64,000 nt of DNA from Cordia subcordata (GCA_028554755.1 JAPTOF010000015.1:11326501-11390500); one strand, 5' to 3'; shown: positions 1 through 11,504, numbered from the stretch's first letter. Notes: generated from the letters alone by a model not told the origin. Numbers and translations are program-made.

Positions 1-99
1 CTATCGGCTAGCTGGAGTGTAACGTGCATGGGAGACAACTTACCTAGACCTAGCTGCTAATAAATGGAGTAAGGAATGAGGTTCACGCTGGGCCCTAAA

Positions 100-637
100 T
101 CTAACAAGGTGTGATCAATCTGGGTCTCTCGAATTCTCCAACAAATAGTGAAAGCTCTGGGTCACTCAACTTGGGTAAAAGGCCCAATGTATAAACGCTA
201 CTCAGCTGCTCCATGAGTTTTACCTTCTTAGACATGGTAGATGCTCTACGCTTTCTCGTGCAAAGATCCTTAAGGAACTTGGAATAGAACAGAACAGATC
301 AAACTGTATCTATTAAGGAAAGATTGACCTTAAGATCTTTAAGATGTTCTAGGATCTTGAGAAACCTAGTATTCTCGCTAGGTGATAGCTTTTTTAAGGC
401 GGATGGAAAAGGAACTCCAGGTGCAACATCCCTAGACTCATAGGAATCTATAATGGGCTCTTTTCCCTTTTTATGTAGGTAGGAAGTACTACTCTCACCA
501 TGGTCTCTAATGGGCTCTACTCTCTCAGTAGAACACTTTCTAGAATTTCTCTTAACAGGGGAATGATTAGGTTCTCTAAACTCAGAAGGATCACTAGGTG
601 TAGGTTCTGCATATTCAACTTCTATCATATTTTCCAC
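100..637 (-). pseudogene. Athila-type gag C-terminal / pre-protease region remnant
   Basis: The frame starting at 637 contains VPFPSALKKL and FLKILEHLKDLKVNLSLID, then a stop at about 299-301. Beyond it, in the same frame, comes KFLKDLCTRKRRAS. In Athila polyproteins this order (PFP..LKK, then ..FLKDLCTRKR) lies just upstream of the aspartic protease. The protease itself is not readable before the window edge. Confidence 0.75.
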
Positions 638-1470
638 TATCCTACTACACCTAAGTGTGGTGACGGCCTTAACTTGGGTCTGAGAAGGATAAGTAGTGTA
701 TGTGGAGGAATAGGACTAGAATCTAGGGCTTACCTCTGGCTGTGCCAGCAATTAGCCTCGATCCTTAGTGCTCAACTAACTGGCAATCTACCATAATTGT
801 GCATCCATCTTACCCATCTGTTACTGATTTTGTTGAACAATATGCATCAAAAGGTCTACCCTCTGGTGATGAAAAGACTGTGGAACAAGTACAGACTATG
901 TGGGAAAGGTTAGGATGGGTGGTGCAGGGAATGCTTGACGCTAAGGAACACTAGAAAGCCTAGCCTAATTTATATAGTGGAACCTTAGGAGATTAGCAGG
1001 ACGGGGTCTCTATTGGAATGGGACCTGGGACTGAGTATAGGAAGACTTATGTTGATTTTGTCTCTAAGAAAACTTAAGATTGTCTCTCTAGCCCGGATTG
1101 TACGTGTTCGAGTATGGATTGTACTCATCTGAATACCCTTGTATAGCATAAACTTTCTCTTGCATGAAATCGAGAAACTAGGGTGCTAAGGGGTAAGCTA
1201 CGTCTTGTAAGACGACTCAAAACACAATACATAAACCTCTATGACCAACGGGACGGAAGACGAACCTACGGACCAAGTCCTTTGACTTTGGGACAAAAGA
1301 GTTAAAGAGATGAATTGATCTAGCTTATGTGTCAACACTCCAACCTCGGCATGCAAATCAGAAGAAATTCCTACCTCGTGAATCCATTTTACCCCAAGCT
1401 TTACTCAGTCTCAAATTATGGAATCTACCACCAGATGTAGCATTCACCATCATCCTATTTGCTCATTCAA

Positions 1471-1782
1471 TCCTCTAAAGAAATATTGAAAAAGGTCATG
1501 AACACCATATCTGTGATGTGGACGTTGCCTAAAAAGTTCATTAAACCTCTCCCAAGCTTCATGAAAGGTCTCTAAATTGTGTTAGGAGAAAGTCATAATA
1601 AAAGCCTTAAAGTCGGCGATCTTAGCCATGGGAAAGAATTTTTGATACAACCTAGATTGAAGCTCATCCTAAGATGTAATGCAATCACTAGGTAGAGAAT
1701 GATATCATGACATAGCCTTATCCTTAAGGGAAAATGGGAATAACCTAAGACGAATGGCTTTTTGAGACACGTTGGGAAAGTG
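1471..1782 (-). pseudogene. Ty3/gypsy gag (retrotransposon gag domain) remnant
   Basis: The minus strand read from about 1782 gives a gag core with family wording such as KAIRLRLFPFSLKDKA, LPSDCITS, KFFPMAK and FHEAWERFNELFRQ, all in one frame broken by three stop codons. This matches the retrotransposon gag domain of Athila-type elements, which forms the virus-like particle. An upstream N-terminal piece may be present at 2028-2213. The stops and lack of an intact ORF make this a dead copy. Confidence 0.8.
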
Positions 1783-2536
1783 AAGTGTGGAACTTATCTC
1801 TACAAGTTAGTGATGTGGTCCAAGGGACTCTTGTTGGTCCTCTTGTAGAAGAAAGAGAGCATCGCCAACGTACTAGGCTTAATCTTGAAATTTACTTCCC
1901 CCCAACCCTAGAACATGGATAGCCAAGTTGGGCTTGAATGCATTGGGGAGGAATAATTGCCTAAGTGTGGGCTCATCCTCTATGGGTGGATCCAGCCTTA
2001 GGGACTCTTGCCTAAAATAACTTGGGCTTAAGGATGCCTATGGTGCTCATGCGGTAGAATGAGATTCATAAGAGGAATGGGAGAAATAGGAGGATTAATG
2101 GGATCGACCATCTCTCCTAGAATATCACCTAAATTTCTAAAATGCCATGCTATCCCATCTGGTTTGGGATTTAACAAAACTAGGGGATTCCTAAGGGATC
2201 GCCTGCTAAACATACAAAGCCTACTTTACTCTTCGAACACTTCAACCTTCTCAACAATGTCCTAAATCTACAGCAACAACCATAAACCTATGAGGTCTAC
2301 TAAAAACAAAAAGTAAGCAAAATAAGAAAGCTAGACAAACAAGCTATGTTAAGTAACAAAAGCAAACACAAGAGATCAAAGGAACAAAACGAAAAGCAAG
2401 AAGAACAATTACTAAAGCAAGCTATCTAAACAAAAAGCAAGATACGAAAGTACTAAAACAAGCTAACAAGATAAAGCAAAACAAAGAAGTAAAGCAACTA
2501 CTAACACACACAAGCAAAGAATACAAACCACTATGC

Positions 2537-2555
2537 CTCCCCAACAATGGCGCCA
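2537..2555 (-). other. Primer binding site, tRNA-Asp type (outer Athila-like element)
   Basis: On the minus strand, a few bases after the LTR end, comes TGGCGCCATTGTTGGGGAG. This differs from the complement of the plant tRNA-Asp 3' end (TGGCGCCGTTGCCGGGGA) at three sites, all G-to-A or C-to-T changes as expected of decayed methylated DNA. Confidence 0.75.
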
Positions 2556-2561
2556 ATAACT

Positions 2562-3189
2562 TGATTGTCTTAAAGTGTATAAACCCTAAAGACCCGCAAG
2601 CGCATGGATCGGTACAGTGGAGTCTGTACGAGAATGGGTGCCGAACCATAAGGAGGCTAATCACGGAAAGGGTTCCATGTGTGTGTGTGTCCTAAAAGGT
2701 GCCTAAAAGAAAACCTAAACTAACCATATTTTTGGGATTTCTGGATATGGCTGGAGCTCAAATGAAAGGGAATAAAATTACACTAAGGGGAGAAGGGAAT
2801 GGAAAAAGAAGAAGGAAACAAACTAATCTAGAAGGAATGACAATTGGAATGAGCTAGGGTGACTTTTGCTTACTAATGGTGATTCTTGACTCAAATGCTA
2901 CAGGATTATGGGGAATGGCTTAACTACAGTGTTTGCTCTTAGCTAGGTTACTAACTAGTGTCCTAATTTCTCCCTAAGACTTAGTATGGGTTTATCCCTG
3001 GGCATACACTCCTAGAATTATGGGGTGGTCCTTATGATCTAGGGCCATAGGATTGACTAACTAGCATCCTACGTGATCTAGAATGAACTTACCCTAGTAT
3101 CTAAACCATTGGTTGGGTTTAAAGCCAAGACCTAGGGTCACTAGGGTTGACTAAAACCTACCCAAAAAGAGATTGGCAAGGCTTAAAGT
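2562..3189 (-). mobile_element. Outer Athila-like 5' LTR, first fragment
   Basis: In + reading, this is the LTR end next to the primer site, starting TGATTGTC. It aligns by eye with 22358 onward and, reversed, with the end of 28133-29931. It stops at the insertion point of the element at 3190-7940 and resumes at 7941. The two fragments together are about 1.85 kb, the normal length of this LTR family here. Confidence 0.8.
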
Positions 3190-3712
3190 TGATACGCCAT
3201 TCGTGAGCATAAGCCTAAATAGCTCGCAAGCGCACGGGTTGCGTGTAGAATGATGTGTGTGAGTGCGGGGTCGAATCCATGGGAAGGCTTAACGTGTATG
3301 GTGTTCTAAGCTAAGTGCATCTTAAAGAGCTACATGTTGGGGTCCTAACTACAATCTTTTTGGTATTTTCGATTTGAGGGGAGCTCGATAAAGGAAAATC
3401 TAAGCTAAAACAGGAAAATAAAAGTTGTGTGTGTATGTGTGTGACAGGGGAACCAAGAAATCTAAAGGAGTCAAACGTTGGGAATAGGGGACTAGGGTGA
3501 TTTTGTCTTGTAAATGGACAATTAATATTTTTTGTTAGGGTTACTTGATGGATTATACTTGGGTTGCTCTAGTCTAGACCTCTAATTAGCCTCCTAATTG
3601 TTCCCTAAGCCTCAGTGCGGGTCCTACCTAGGTGATGACTCCTTAAAGCAGGGCGTGGTCTTAACGACTTAGGACTTAGGGCTACCTAATAAGATTCTAG
3701 GTGATTTAGATC
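3190..3712 (-). mobile_element. Truncated 3' LTR of the nested zinc-knuckle element
   Basis: This matches 5804-6330 of the 5' LTR closely (for example GCCTAAATAGCTCG, AATCTAAGCTAAAAC and GATTCTAGGTGATTTAGATC). Similarity stops abruptly at about 3712 where the ORF tail begins, showing a deletion across the 3' internal end and most of the LTR. Confidence 0.7.
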
Positions 3713-5625
3713 TCACCGTGAAACATCAAATGAGAATGTGTGCGTAAGTATGAAATGTGTCATGCATAAACGTGGAAGATCATGCCCCACTTGCTCTTTA
3801 ACTAACCACCATATGGCCTTCTTTTCATAATCAAGGGCTAGAAACACACCCTCCCCATGGGTCAAAGATAAGTCAAATGCATGTAACATGGGAAGCATGC
3901 TCTCTAACCCTAGATGAAATATTCTACGCATGAAGGCACGAATGTGAGCTCCAAAGAGAAAGACTCAACGGAATGGGAAAATGGAGCATGAGCGACATTT
4001 GGAGAAAGAAGAGCAACGATAAAGGAAGTGGATATACTACACTCTTCTTCTCTACAAGATAAACCATGATCAATCCTAGGTCGGTCTAACTCCTCATAAG
4101 GGTTGGATTCAATCAATCTTAATGGGCTTACTCACACTAAGGGAAGATTCATGTTCATCTAGAAAATGTTTAACCTCATCAATCAATTCCCTAGTAGAGA
4201 GGGTAGAAGAGGGTATAAACAATAACACATCAAACACACCCAAAGACCCATAGATCGCAATTTCAAGTTCATCAATTTCTTCCTTAAGGGTCTTCTTGGA
4301 GTGGCTATTCTTCTCAACATGCTGATTCTTAACTCCAAGAGACTTGTCATCTAAAAACTCCAAAATTGATGTCTTATTCTCCCCAATGGATGACTCCAAA
4401 CATTCACTAGCTAAGATCTCATCAAATACTTCCACAAATTCATCACTAATAGGTGCCATCTCACTATCACACTCTTCATAAAGGGTAGGCACAAATGGAG
4501 GGGACAACGGGGACTCAATGGATTTTGGTTCATGTATGCATGAATGCTCTAGGGAGATGTGTACCCTAGACTCCCTAAATGTAGACTCGAAATGCAAATG
4601 AGTGCTATGATCATAAGACTCAACCTCCAAGTGTATGGAATGTGTAAGATGAGGAGAAAGAAAAGGCTCACGTGACTCAATGGAAGGTGTTGAAAGCTTA
4701 GGGGGAAAGGGTACTATTTCCTCTAAAACATATCCACAAGAATCATCAAGAACTAAATATCATCAAGCTCATCCTCATTCTCACTACATGATGTTAGCTC
4801 TCCATCGACCTCTCTTTCTATATTTCTATCCAAAGCACCATCATTTTCACCCCTATTTCTTTCATCTCTAGGTTCCTCTCCTATCTCCTCAACCTGGTCT
4901 AAAGGTATCTTAAGATTTACAACCACGGGTTGTTCACTCTCAATCTCTATCTTTAAGCACACACCTAGATAGTCAACTTGTTGCATCATGCTATCTAGCC
5001 TATCTCGATCAGATTGGAGGAGTGATTGTAGATAAGCAATCTTTTCATCATAACTTAAGGCTGACCTAGAAGAAGAAGGCTCAACCGAGTGAGAATGGTA
5101 AACATCTTGACAGAAAGCACTATAAGGACAACCATTATAAAACTCGGAAGAAGTTTGGGTAGGAAATGACGGTGTAGAAGATGGACTTTCAAAGTAATGA
5201 GGTGAAAAATATGAAGAGTCATCGTGATCCCAATATGAAGATGCATGATGTTGCTTCCTAGAATCATGATAATAGGATGAAGAGGCATGCATAGGCATAC
5301 GATTGCTAGGGGTATAGGGTATAGTATGCAATCAGGGATAAGGGTGGAAGATAAGGCAAGTATTGGAATTATGAGCATGACTTCCACATAGATTGCAATA
5401 ACAAAAATATGCATCCCTATAGTCATGATTACTAAATGAAGATGCATGAGATGATGCATGACTATAGGGGTCGTATTTAGCACTTGCCCTAGGTTGGGGA
5501 TTGTTATGGGGGCAAGAGAAAGTTTGATGCTTATAACTTCCACACACGCGACATGCAATAGGAACACGTTCGGGTAATTTAGAAGAGAATACAAGTAACC
5601 ACCACGATGCATTAAGATCATTCAT
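3713..5625 (-). pseudogene. Unassigned retrotransposon ORF with two CCHC zinc knuckles
   Basis: The ORF starts with a real ATG at 5625, about 150 bp inside the primer site. Its first 97 residues contain two CX2CX4HX4C knuckles, CRVCGSYKHQTFSC and CNLCGSHAHNSNTC. After a TGA at 5334-5332 the same frame continues for about 192 residues (Ser/His/Tyr-rich, then acidic with a DRLDSMMQQVDYL helix) to 4753. Frameshifted continuations follow at 4630-4109, 4116-3910 and 3931-3713. The last part reads HLGLESMLPMLHAFDLSL and VFLALDYEKKAIW, which is clearly shared with the plus-strand remnant at about 12330-12850. I do not recognise the protein; the knuckles suggest a nucleic-acid-binding gag-like role. 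Stops and frameshifts make this copy inactive. Confidence 0.7.
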
Positions 5626-5778
5626 TATTACTTGACATTAGTAAACCTCTTCACAATGCTCAACAATTTAATTTATTTTTTCTTTTATTAATCAAAATAA
5701 AGAAAACGTGTAACAAAAAGATAAAACAACATGTAACAAGCTAAGACACAAAAAAACTAAGAAACTAAACAATCGTTG

Positions 5779-5797
5779 CCTCCTGGCAATGATGACA
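5779..5797 (-). other. Decayed primer binding site of the nested element
   Basis: Minus strand TGTCATCATTGCCAGGAGG lies just after the LTR end. It aligns to the tRNA-Asp complement TGGCGCCGTTGCCGGGGA with mostly G-to-A or C-to-T changes. Confidence 0.55.
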
Positions 5798-5803
5798 AGA
5801 ATT

Positions 5804-7940
5804 TGATACGTTATTCATGAGCACAAGCCTAAATAGCTCGTAAGCGCACGGGTCGCGTGTAGTACGATGTGTGCGAGTGAGGGGTCAAATCCATGGGGAG
5901 GCTTAACGTGGATGGTGTTCTAAGCTAAGTGCGTCCTAAACAGCTACGTGTTGGGCTCCTAACTATAATCTTTTTAGTATTTTTGGTTTGCGGAGAGCTC
6001 GGGAAAGGAAAATCTAAGCTAAAACAAGAAAATAAAAGGTATGTATATATGTGTGTGATAGGGGAACCAAGCAATCTAAAGGAGTCAAACATAAAAAATA
6101 GGGGACTAAGGTGATTTTGTCTTGCAAATGGATGATTACTATTTCTTGTTAAGGTTACTTGATAGATTATACTTGGGTTGCTCTACTCTAGACCTCTAAT
6201 TAGCCTCCTAATTGTTCCCTAAGCCTCAGTGCAAGTTTGTCCCTAGGTAATGAGTCCTCAAAGCACGGTGTGGTCTTTATGACTTAGGAATTAGGGCTAG
6301 ATAACAGGATTCTAGGTGATTTAGATCGATCTAACCCAAACACTTAGTCTTCTAATTAGTTCCCTAATCTAACCCTAAGACTCAGTGCGAGTCCATCCCT
6401 AAGTGTTGTCTACATAGTAGTACGACGTGGTCCTTATGAACCTAGGGCGTTAGGGTGGACTAATTAATCTTCATAAGTGAACTAAGGTCAACTAAACCTA
6501 ACCGGACTCCTATTGGTTGGATTTAAAGCCAAAGGGGACTCGACCTTGGCTAGTTACTAAGTGTGCACTATCGATCGCATCACAATAGCGAAAATTGACA
6601 TTGAAGCACAAAGCAAACACATCTAGGGCATGGCATTCGAGAATACACCGACATATTCTACTACTAAACACATAGACATGCTTAGATTACACCAATTTAA
6701 GCAAAAGCACCCAACATGTATGCAATAGAAGTTATTTATGTTATTAAATATGAAAACACACACATAGACATGTATATAAGCATATCTATTTCATGTAATC
6801 ACCACACAAACACATAGACATGCTAGCATAATGATTTAGAAATGGTTAATAGCAAAATAGACTTCAATGTACATATGCTATATCATTGAGGCATTTCTAC
6901 AAACACGTCGACATGAATGTGAATTTGCCAATCAAAACCCTACGCACAAGCATATATATATAAATCCATCAAATACCCATAATAATAATGTAATAATCAT
7001 CCGTAATACAAGAGTAAATCACCATACATAGCTCTACTCAAACATACATTAACTTAGGATAAAAGAGAGACAAAGAAGCTACCCTTTTATCAAAAGCCAT
7101 ATCTTTACAATCCAAGAGCTATGCACAAATCCTTGTGTTTGATCCTCTTATAGGCTTGATTCCAAAGTGCTTTTGTGTATGGAAGAGTGTGTGAGAGGTG
7201 GGAGATGAGAGGATTAGGGTTTTGGGAGATGGGTGTGAAAGAATATCACTTGTTGTTTTATGAAACGGCCAAAAAAAGGTTTATATAGCAAATTTTCCGC
7301 GACTGCCGGAACACCTAACCAATGCACCGGTACCAAGGGACCTCAATTCTGCCAAAGGAGGGTTGCTCACTGTTTTTACTGGCCTAGTGAGCCGGTGCAC
7401 CGGTTCTCTGAGGGGCACTCAGCCGGCTCTTTTTGTTTTGCTCCGTTCAGCTTCGTTTTGGCTCCGATTCACACGCGGTTTTTTTCTATGGCTTCGTATT
7501 GCTTTTGGAAATCTCCCAAGCCATTTTTATTCATCTTTTTTCACCCAATAAACATGTCCAAACTTATTCCATGCCCTCTTTGGTTGCAAGCTCCAAATTT
7601 GGCTCTCGTTGCGCTCGGTTTTGCCCGATTACTTCATTCTTTGTCCGGGAGCTTGCAAATGCAATCTTCTTGCTTTCTTCTCATCCAAAACACCTTTGGC
7701 TTGGATCCATCATCACCTTTTCATCATTTAAGCTCCAAGCATTGTTCCAGATCTCACCTAAAAGACAAGTTAAGTGTACTTTAGTGTAGCATTTATGCTT
7801 TAAGCTCAACTATAGACATCTAAAGCTTAATATACTCAAGTATGATATAAATGTTATACTAATACACTTAATAGAGCACAAAACACCTCAAAATAGATAT
7901 AAAAATACAATGCAAAATCATACACAAAACCAACACATCA
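5804..7940 (-). mobile_element. 5' LTR of the nested zinc-knuckle element
   Basis: A 2137-bp LTR, TGAT...ATCA. It is longer than its relatives because a block of about 150 bp (about 6190-6345, with CTAATTAGCCTCC..TTCCCTAAG..CTCAGTG) is repeated at about 6350-6480. It carries several ACACATAGACATG repeats between 6660 and 6915 and a (CCGGT)-rich segment near 7300-7410. Confidence 0.75.
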
Positions 7941-8348
7941 AAAGCCAGCTAGCCCTAAGTTAAGCATTGTCGTTTTAGGGTCATTATAGCGAGATTTGAC
8001 CTATTAGCGCATTCATACATGTTCTAGGCCAACGTGTTTGCAAATAAAGGGACCTATTCGACTACCAAACATCATCATGCTCAGATTACACCATTAAAAG
8101 TGATTGGGAACCAACATCTATGCATTATTGAGGTCATATTCACTACTAGGCATAGAAACATACACATAGACAAGAATAGTAGAATTACCCACTTCATAAA
8201 ATCTGCACATAAACACATAAACATGATTATAGAATGGATTAGAGGTCTTTAGTAGTAAATGAACATCAATTTATATATATGCTACTTATCTAGGCATTTT
8301 ATCAAAGACATTGACATGAATGAGAAAATAGCCATTTGAACAATAACA

Positions 8349-8391
<43 letters not shown>

Positions 8392-9166
8392 ATCAAATCC
8401 CATAATATAGGAGTATATAATCAACCTGTTACACAAGCTAAATCACCCTAGAATAAGTCTACTCAGACATAATATAAGATAGGATGAAAAAGAGAATCGG
8501 AAACACTTCCATCCTAAAAAATCTTATACAATCCTTAAATAAATCCTTACTCCAAAGTTGTTAAATCCCTTTAAGAAAGCTTGAATCCAAGTGGGAAGTG
8601 TGTGTAAGGTAGGTGAGAATTAGGGTTAGGTGTGTGAGAAGTGGGTGTGAAGTGTGTGTGAATAAATTGTTAAAATTCTACAAAATCGAGCCCTATTTAT
8701 AGTATTTAGCGAGCTATTCATCAACCTAGCCAGTTGACCGGCTCTAGGGGGACTCGGTCGACTATTCTGGAGTGCTCTTTGGACTTGCTGATTGACCTAA
8801 AGGAGGTACTTGACCGGTAGAAAAGACTTCTTCTCTGGAATGGCCGGTTGATCTTTGGGTCATCCGGCAGGATCATTCTTCCTTCAATCTTCATCCTTTA
8901 GCCTCTGGTCTTCTTCCCACAACCTGTTCACCTTTCTTCTTCATCACCCATCATCTTTCAAGCTCGACATCAACCCAAAGCTCATCCAAGTTAACAAAAC
9001 ATGAATTTAGTGTAGTGTTTATCTATCAAACTCAACTATGTACAATTATCTTCACTTAAGCTCTATTCTACCAAATGTACTACACTAATGCCACTTTACA
9101 AGCACAAAATATCTCAAAAGCATACAAAATATACAATGCAAACACACACAAAATCAAAGTACATCA
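7941..9166 (-). mobile_element. Outer Athila-like 5' LTR, second fragment
   Basis: This continues the LTR begun at 2562-3189 after the nested element. It carries the family's dispersed CATAGACATG-like repeats, a (TA)n tract (8351-8389), decayed GGTCGACC-type motifs (about 8730-8880, next to a TATTTATAG element near 8690) and ends ACATCA at 9166. Position 7941-7945 (AAAGC) pairs with 3185-3189 (AAAGT) as the target duplication. Confidence 0.8.
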
Positions 9167-10187
9167 TTCATCTTTCATAGTTTTTTCCTTTCTTTTAGAA
9201 TAAAAAATTCAACCATAAAAAATCTTAGAGAGATTAAATTAAGGAAATTTTCAACAACTGTTAGAGAGATTTTAGGGCAGAAAATTTTAGAGTTTATTTT
9301 TCCAAGAATAATACGATTGAGTTTTCTTTTTCCTAATTCTTTTTCAATTTTTGTTTTTAATTTTATTATGAACTAGATCCTCATGATTTAGGGTGATAGT
9401 TAAGGATTATTTTACTCATGTTTTGGGTACTTCGGGATTTATTTAATTTATTTGTATTTGAGTTTTAATGTTTATTAAATTCTTGGTTAATCATTATTAT
9501 GCTTGTAGCTAATTTTTGTTAGTCAAGAATTTATACTTTTTACCATATAGAGATCTTGTAGATCTTGTGGGTACGAAATAGATTAAATTACAAATAATTA
9601 ATTGTTTCAAGATTAAATATATTATTCCACTGTGATAGTCTATATTTTTATAGTCTCAATTAATTTCGTAAGATTTGTTAGGTTACTTAATTAGAGTTGA
9701 ACGAGTGATAATCTATGCCAATGAGATAGATTATGCCTTGAAAATTTCAATTAATTACTCTAAGTCAAGCATGAATAGTATAATTTAACTAGTTATCACC
9801 CTGAATTACGAATTCCTATATATTTAATTATGTTAATTCTCATGGTTGATTTCTATCATTTTTTAGCTAATTTAGTTTATCAGTTTACTTTTTAATTTAG
9901 TCTAATTTGATAATTATTTTTCTTTGAGTATTTTATTTAGTTGTTTTAATTTTTGTTCATAGTTTATTTTATTTTATTTTATTTTTAATTCTTGACAATA
10001 ATCCTGATTCCCCATTGTTCGACCCTCGGGTTGCATTCGTGTGATAAAGAGGATAATTTTTGTTATCTTATCATTGCTTATTTTAATTAATGTTTTATTT
10101 GGTCATTCAGCGACATTGCCACCATATTAAGATGGGAATGGTCCCATAAAATCTATGTCTCATACATAAAAAATCTTACACAATAAC
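9167..10187. other. AT-rich intervening DNA without a recognisable gene
   Basis: Lies between two LTRs. The stretch near 10000-10050 (CCCATTGTTCGACCCTCGGG, then a T-rich segment and ATTCAGCGACATTGCCACC) resembles the end of a Ty3/gypsy LTR followed by a decayed primer site, but this is weak. No ORF of note. Confidence 0.4.
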
Positions 10188-11390
10188 TGTTGGGATTTGT
10201 ATGCCATAAAGACCACTTGGACACTATTTTTTCTAGATATTGTACAAATTTAATAGTGATTGCTATTGACAGTATCTAATTTTCTTTCATACATTGCCTG
10301 TTGTTTGTGTTATATGATGCATATGTAAAGGGCCAAGGACATTAATTGAAGACTTGGGTTTGCAATGAGACTAGATGCACAGTAGGTCCAGGTCTAGATT
10401 TTAGTATTGTCTTAAATTAGTCCATAGTCATGTGGTACTGTTCGGTCATTCTATAAAGATAAGACTATAGTGAGCAAGTCTCCTTGTCAGGGTGATCTAC
10501 CTTGGTCATTGGAGGTCTTTCTAGACTTGTCTCTCTAGTATATGTCATGCATTGGATAAGACCACTGTGAGTTAGTTTTCTTATAATTGTACTATTAAAG
10601 TTTGAAAACACAATATTCACTGCTATTAAGTGGCCAATCCTCCCACTCTTGAGCATATATGGATGAATTGACGAAGTCAGAGTTAAGTACTTTAATCCAC
10701 TATGGGTAAGACCTCACCTAGCTAGGGTTAATAACTTTGTGTGTTGGGTGTTGTGTTCTGATCAGTCAGGACATATATGTGCAACATATAGTCATTGTGC
10801 CTCCTTGGTCTTAACCATATAGTCATCTAACTCTAGATTTGGTGATATTATCCTTCAAGGGCAAATAGATTGCTTAGCTTGTGGGTTGCTCCTAGAATCA
10901 AGTGTAATGTGACTAGAAGATTGCTGATGTGGTAGATTAGTTATTCCAAGGTTTAGAGGTAGTTAAGAAGATGGTGGTATAGTGAAATGACCAACCTTGA
11001 CTATAGATGTGCATAAAGGAGCATTTTAGTCATTTTGCTTAATAGGTCAAAGATAGAGGTCACTTGGTTTAAGTGACAAGCTTCTAGCAATTAGTAATTA
11101 TCCTTGGAGTGCGACTTTAATCTTGTGGTGAAATAGGCTAGGGTCAAAATGGTCTTAATGTCACCTTAAGGGAGGCAAGGGCATTTTGGTCATTTAAGAG
11201 TCAAGGGTTGTTATGTCTTTTTGGTCCATCTGCTCCCTGGTTATTGTTTTAAGCAAGTTTAGTCTTTTCTTAAATGTTTCCACATTGGTCAATTTCTATA
11301 TGTGTTTGTCTCTATGAGTTCTAATTGCATTAGGTTTCTTGGTAATAAGAAATAAAATTTGTTCTTTATTCTCATTACTCCAAGATTTAA
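10188..11390 (+). mobile_element. Ty1/copia-type LTR, plus orientation
   Basis: It starts TGTTGGGATTTGTATGCC..AAAGACCAC and matches, in reverse, the LTRs at 14847-16605 and 31608-33375 over much of its first ~1 kb (for example the GGTCATTGGAGG, ATTAAGTGG and AAGGGCATTTTGGTCATTT segments). The second half diverges, and I cannot fix the 3' end. No flanking copia coding region of this family was seen, so it may be a solo or partial LTR. Confidence 0.65.
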
Positions 11391-11438
11391 TGCAAGATAA
11401 TTAAAATTATGTATTTCTCTCTCCCAGAGTGTTTAAGC

Positions 11439-11442
<4 letters not shown>

Positions 11443-11481
<39 letters not shown>

Positions 11482-11504
11482 CATATATACATATATATAT
11501 ATAA
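11443..11504. repeat. (TA)n microsatellite
   Basis: An alternating TA tract of about 60 bp, with a few TAC interruptions. Confidence 0.9.

Larger units (their letters stand above)
1..2561 (-). mobile_element. Athila-like Ty3/gypsy retrotransposon, decayed 5' internal region
   Basis: Reading leftwards from the primer site near 2555, this stretch holds the leader, a stop-riddled gag and the start of the gag-protease linker, and runs off the window at base 1. Its LTR is the split copy at 2562-3189 plus 7941-9166. Only fragments of reading frame survive. The gag wording, the tRNA-Asp type primer site and the ~1.85 kb LTR together point to the Athila/Tat branch of Ty3/gypsy. Reverse transcriptase and integrase would lie outside the window. 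Confidence 0.8.
3190..7940 (-). mobile_element. Non-autonomous LTR retrotransposon with a zinc-knuckle ORF, nested in an LTR
   Basis: A 4.75 kb minus-strand element bounded by TGATACG (3190) and ACATCA (7940), flanked by a near-perfect 5-bp duplication (AAAGT 3185-3189, AAAGC 7941-7945). It has a 5' LTR at 5804-7940, a decayed tRNA-Asp type primer site at 5779-5797, and an ORF region at 5625-3713. The 3' LTR is cut short at 3190-3712, its first 500 bases only, so the LTR start and 3' internal end have been deleted. No protease, integrase, RT or RNase H wording is readable, so it would depend on another element. It sits inside the LTR of the outer Athila-like element and is therefore younger. 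Confidence 0.8.

Noticed and set aside
5055..5621. 188-residue hydrophobic minus-strand ORF
   Set aside because: Overlaps the zinc-knuckle ORF in another frame; its Leu/Ile/His content reflects frame-shifted Ser/His/Tyr codons.
7260..7789. Overlapping plus-strand ORFs of 174 and 118 residues
   Set aside because: They lie inside an LTR in antisense orientation and have low-complexity Phe/Ser/Cys content.
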